64,000 bases of DNA. It comes from Candidatus Nanosynbacter featherlites (GTDB lineage Bacteria > Patescibacteriota > Saccharimonadia > Saccharimonadales > Saccharimonadaceae). Positions 62,672 to 64,000 of this stretch are shown in pieces. The DNA is taken from the NCBI RefSeq assembly GCF_005697565.1, contig NZ_CP040004.1, positions 682,001 through 746,000 of the forward strand, read 5' to 3'. Position numbers and translations under genes: made by a program. A model generated the notes under the pieces. That model was given only the letters and a program-made list of their open reading frames with translations, made no database searches and had not been told where the DNA came from. Each line of letters begins with the position of its first letter. The first letter of the stretch is position 1.

Positions 62672-63641
62672 AGTTTACCACCAATCCCAGTAGCGCTGTT
62701 AGTAGTACTACCAAAAATGACACTTGCACCAGTACCGTTCGGCGATATGTCGTGCGCATCAAACTCAGCATTTTAATGTCAATCATCGGACCAAATGTCA
62801 GAAAGCTGACCAGTGAACCAGAGGTGAACGTACCGCGGAATGCCAATGCAAAGAATGCATCAACACTAGAGCAAATTGACACCACGAACGCCAACAATAT
62901 CATAACCAACACTGACCAGGCCGGGCTGTTTCCTAACAACAAGATGGTTTCGCGTGGCACAACAACTTGGATGAGACCAGCAACCATGGCGCCGATGATC
63001 AGCGCTGGCATCATGGTGCGAGTTTCATGCTTGAAAAAATGTAGCGCGTCAACGAGCCTGTTTGAATTGTCACGTTTTTCTTTACAACTGGCGACGAACT
63101 CTGGACGCAGCATGGCGTCTTGTCGCGTGGAACTATATATCCAACCAATGAGATTGGCGATCAAAAAACCGCCCAGAATTCTGGCAATCAGTACAGTGGT
63201 ATCATCAGAGAATGCCTGCTGAGTTGTGATGATGGTCACAGGATTTAGTATTGGTGCCGCCAAAAGAAAAGTGAGAGATTCTGCTGGCGTTAAACCTTTG
63301 GCAAGCAGCCCGCGCGCTAACGGCACGTTGCCACATTCACAGACCGGCATAAACACCCCGAGCAGTGATATGAGAGCACGGCGCAGGAATGGTTGTTTTG
63401 GTAAGTGCTGAAGCAGCCAGTCGTGAGGCAACCACACTCGAACAGCCATGGAAAAAAACATACCCAGCATCACAAACGGCAATGCTTCAATGATGACACT
63501 CAAACTCAGAGTAATAAAATCTTGAAAATATTTAGGTAGTTCCATGGACAGGTTACGTCCAATAACTTTCACCATAAGAAGCACCGCAACTACCACTGCA
63601 GCCAATAGCCAACGTTTATTTGTACTTTGACGTTTTTTCAC
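62661..63641 (-). CDS. YcgR/YraQ (DUF318) permease
   Basis: 326 residues, about eight membrane helices. GVFMPVCECGNVPLARGLL near residue 95 is the conserved motif of this permease family, with related segments LLAAPILNPVT and CSSVDAFFAL. The start is GTG at 63641, placed 6 nt after a TATAAT box: a leaderless GTG start. First gene of the three-gene operon. Confidence 0.9.
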   Translation of the reverse strand: MKKRQSTNKRWLLAAVVVAVLLMVKVIGRNLSMELPKYFQDFITLSLSVIIEALPFVMLGMFFSMAVRVWLPHDWLLQHLPKQPFLRRALISLLGVFMPVCECGNVPLARGLLAKGLTPAESLTFLLAAPILNPVTIITTQQAFSDDTTVLIARILGGFLIANLIGWIYSSTRQDAMLRPEFVASCKEKRDNSNRLVDALHFFKHETRTMMPALIIGAMVAGLIQVVVPRETILLLGNSPAWSVLVMILLAFVVSICSSVDAFFALAFRGTFTSGSLVSFLTFGPMIDIKMLSLMRTTYRRTVLVQVSFLVVLLTALLGLVVNYVF

Positions 63642-63647
63642 TCATCT

Positions 63648-63653
63648 ATTATA
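63648..63653 (-). promoter_or_regulatory. -10 box (TATAAT), leaderless GTG start of the permease
   Basis: TATAAT, 6 nt, then GTG at 63641. Confidence 0.6.
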
Positions 63654-63681
63654 CGTCTGATCTGCCATTTTTAACAATCAA

Positions 63682-63718
63682 GAAAAGCAGCGCCCGAGGA
63701 GGCAGACGCTACTTTTTT
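63682..63718. terminator. Rho-independent terminator
   Basis: AGCAGCG pairs with CGCTACT (one wobble) around a partly paired loop. T-runs flank both sides, TTTTC on the minus strand and TTTTTT on the plus strand. It ends the partial gene at the right edge. Confidence 0.6.
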
Positions 63719-63735
63719 GCTGATTTGCACGCCGG

Positions 63736-64000
63736 TTAATTGGACTGCGGCGCGGTGTTAGTGGTTGGCGGCTGTGCTGAGCCGGTCTGTGACGACGGCG
63801 CAGTTTGGTTATTTTGCCCTGTGCCGTTGCTACTCTGCGTCGCTGGCGTTTGTGAATTTTGACCAGTCTGGTTCTGACCACCACCCGGTGCGCCGCCCGT
63901 TTGTCCACCTGGGCCGCCTGGCTGACTATTCTGGCTTCGGCTCATACCCGGCGGACCACCAGCCTGACTATTCATGCCACTATTTTGCGAGCCGCCGACT
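63736..64000 (-). CDS. Low-complexity G/Q/N/S/P-rich C-terminus (runs off right edge)
   Basis: The frame is open to the window edge, so this is the C-terminal 88 residues of a longer protein. The composition is Gly, Gln, Asn, Ser, Thr and Pro with repeats such as GGPPG and QNSQ, and no hydrophobic segment. Probably a disordered tail of a surface or secreted protein. The internal ATG at 63975 has no ribosome site. Confidence 0.6.
   Translation of the reverse strand, partial: VGGSQNSGMNSQAGGPPGMSRSQNSQPGGPGGQTGGAPGGGQNQTGQNSQTPATQSSNGTGQNNQTAPSSQTGSAQPPTTNTAPQSN

Noticed and set aside
1-64000. Alternative genetic code (UGA as Gly)
   Set aside because: Many genes end in TGA within ATGA or GTGA overlaps at the expected family length.
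1-64000. CRISPR arrays, insertion sequences, rRNA genes
   Set aside because: No regularly spaced direct repeats, transposase motifs or rRNA segments were found on reading both strands.

Overview
The window looks like chromosome from a Saccharibacteria (TM7)-type Patescibacterium. The grounds are a compact, operon-packed layout, a complete arginine deiminase operon (as in cultured oral TM7), very few biosynthetic genes, many ABC exporters and membrane-anchored redox proteins, and standard stop usage. UGA is a stop here, with many ATGA junctions, so this is not the UGA=Gly code of SR1/Gracilibacteria. Several genes have their best relatives in Actinobacteria (C50 carotenoid genes, a cutinase), the usual hosts of TM7 epibionts. 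The taxonomic call is inference from gene content.

Layout. 1-3.1 kb: ABC-2 exporter between two CorA-type genes. 3.1-7.9 kb: arcA-arcB-arcD-arcC. 8-9.9 kb: methyltransferase, TIKI/EreA-like and PEBP genes. 10-15 kb: HEPN/Toprim protein and a heterodimeric ABC exporter. 15-19.4 kb: tRNA-Pro, Nudix, membrane thioredoxin, polar amino-acid ABC importer. 19.5-23.2 kb: OpgB/LtaS-like transferase and an N-domain-less ClpB. 23.4-26.9 kb: PadR-controlled MacB/FtsX exporter. 27-29.9 kb: membrane CxxC protein, DsbA-like oxidoreductase and polysaccharide deacetylase. 30-43 kb: defence island with type III restriction-modification (plus one extra gene), a retron-type reverse transcriptase, a candidate nuclease, a DUF3800 protein, an SNF2 helicase and RadC. 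43-46.8 kb: crtB-crtI-crtYe-crtYf-crtEb. 46.9-49.5 kb: secreted cutinase-VWA-PKD protein and a small anchored protein. 49.7-55.4 kb: anaerobic ribonucleotide reductase nrdD-nrdG with a flavin reductase and a long acidic Cys4 protein. 55.6-64 kb: a broken kinase, an APH-like kinase, ABC-2 exporter, two-component system, small regulators and a YcgQ/YcgR-type permease pair.

How it works together. ATP could come from imported arginine (ArcABCD), with further amino acids through the ABC importer. DNA precursors are made anaerobically by NrdDG, apparently under NrdR (two boxes upstream). The envelope genes (phosphoglycerol transferase, deacetylase, thiol oxidoreductases, cutinase) fit a cell that remodels its own surface and contacts a host.

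Most unusual stretch: 36.5-38.2 kb. A retron-type RT (NAxxH, VPQGSP, VDD and VTG motifs) is preceded, within its own promoter-terminator unit, by about 470 nt of highly structured sequence. This contains an H-type pseudoknot, a strongly Shine-Dalgarno-led 41-aa ORF with an internal repeat, and hairpins reaching the RT start. A separate ~55-nt RNA with consensus promoter and terminator lies on the other strand. A second window-wide signal is that many first genes have a TATAAT-like box 6-9 nt before the start codon, implying leaderless mRNAs.
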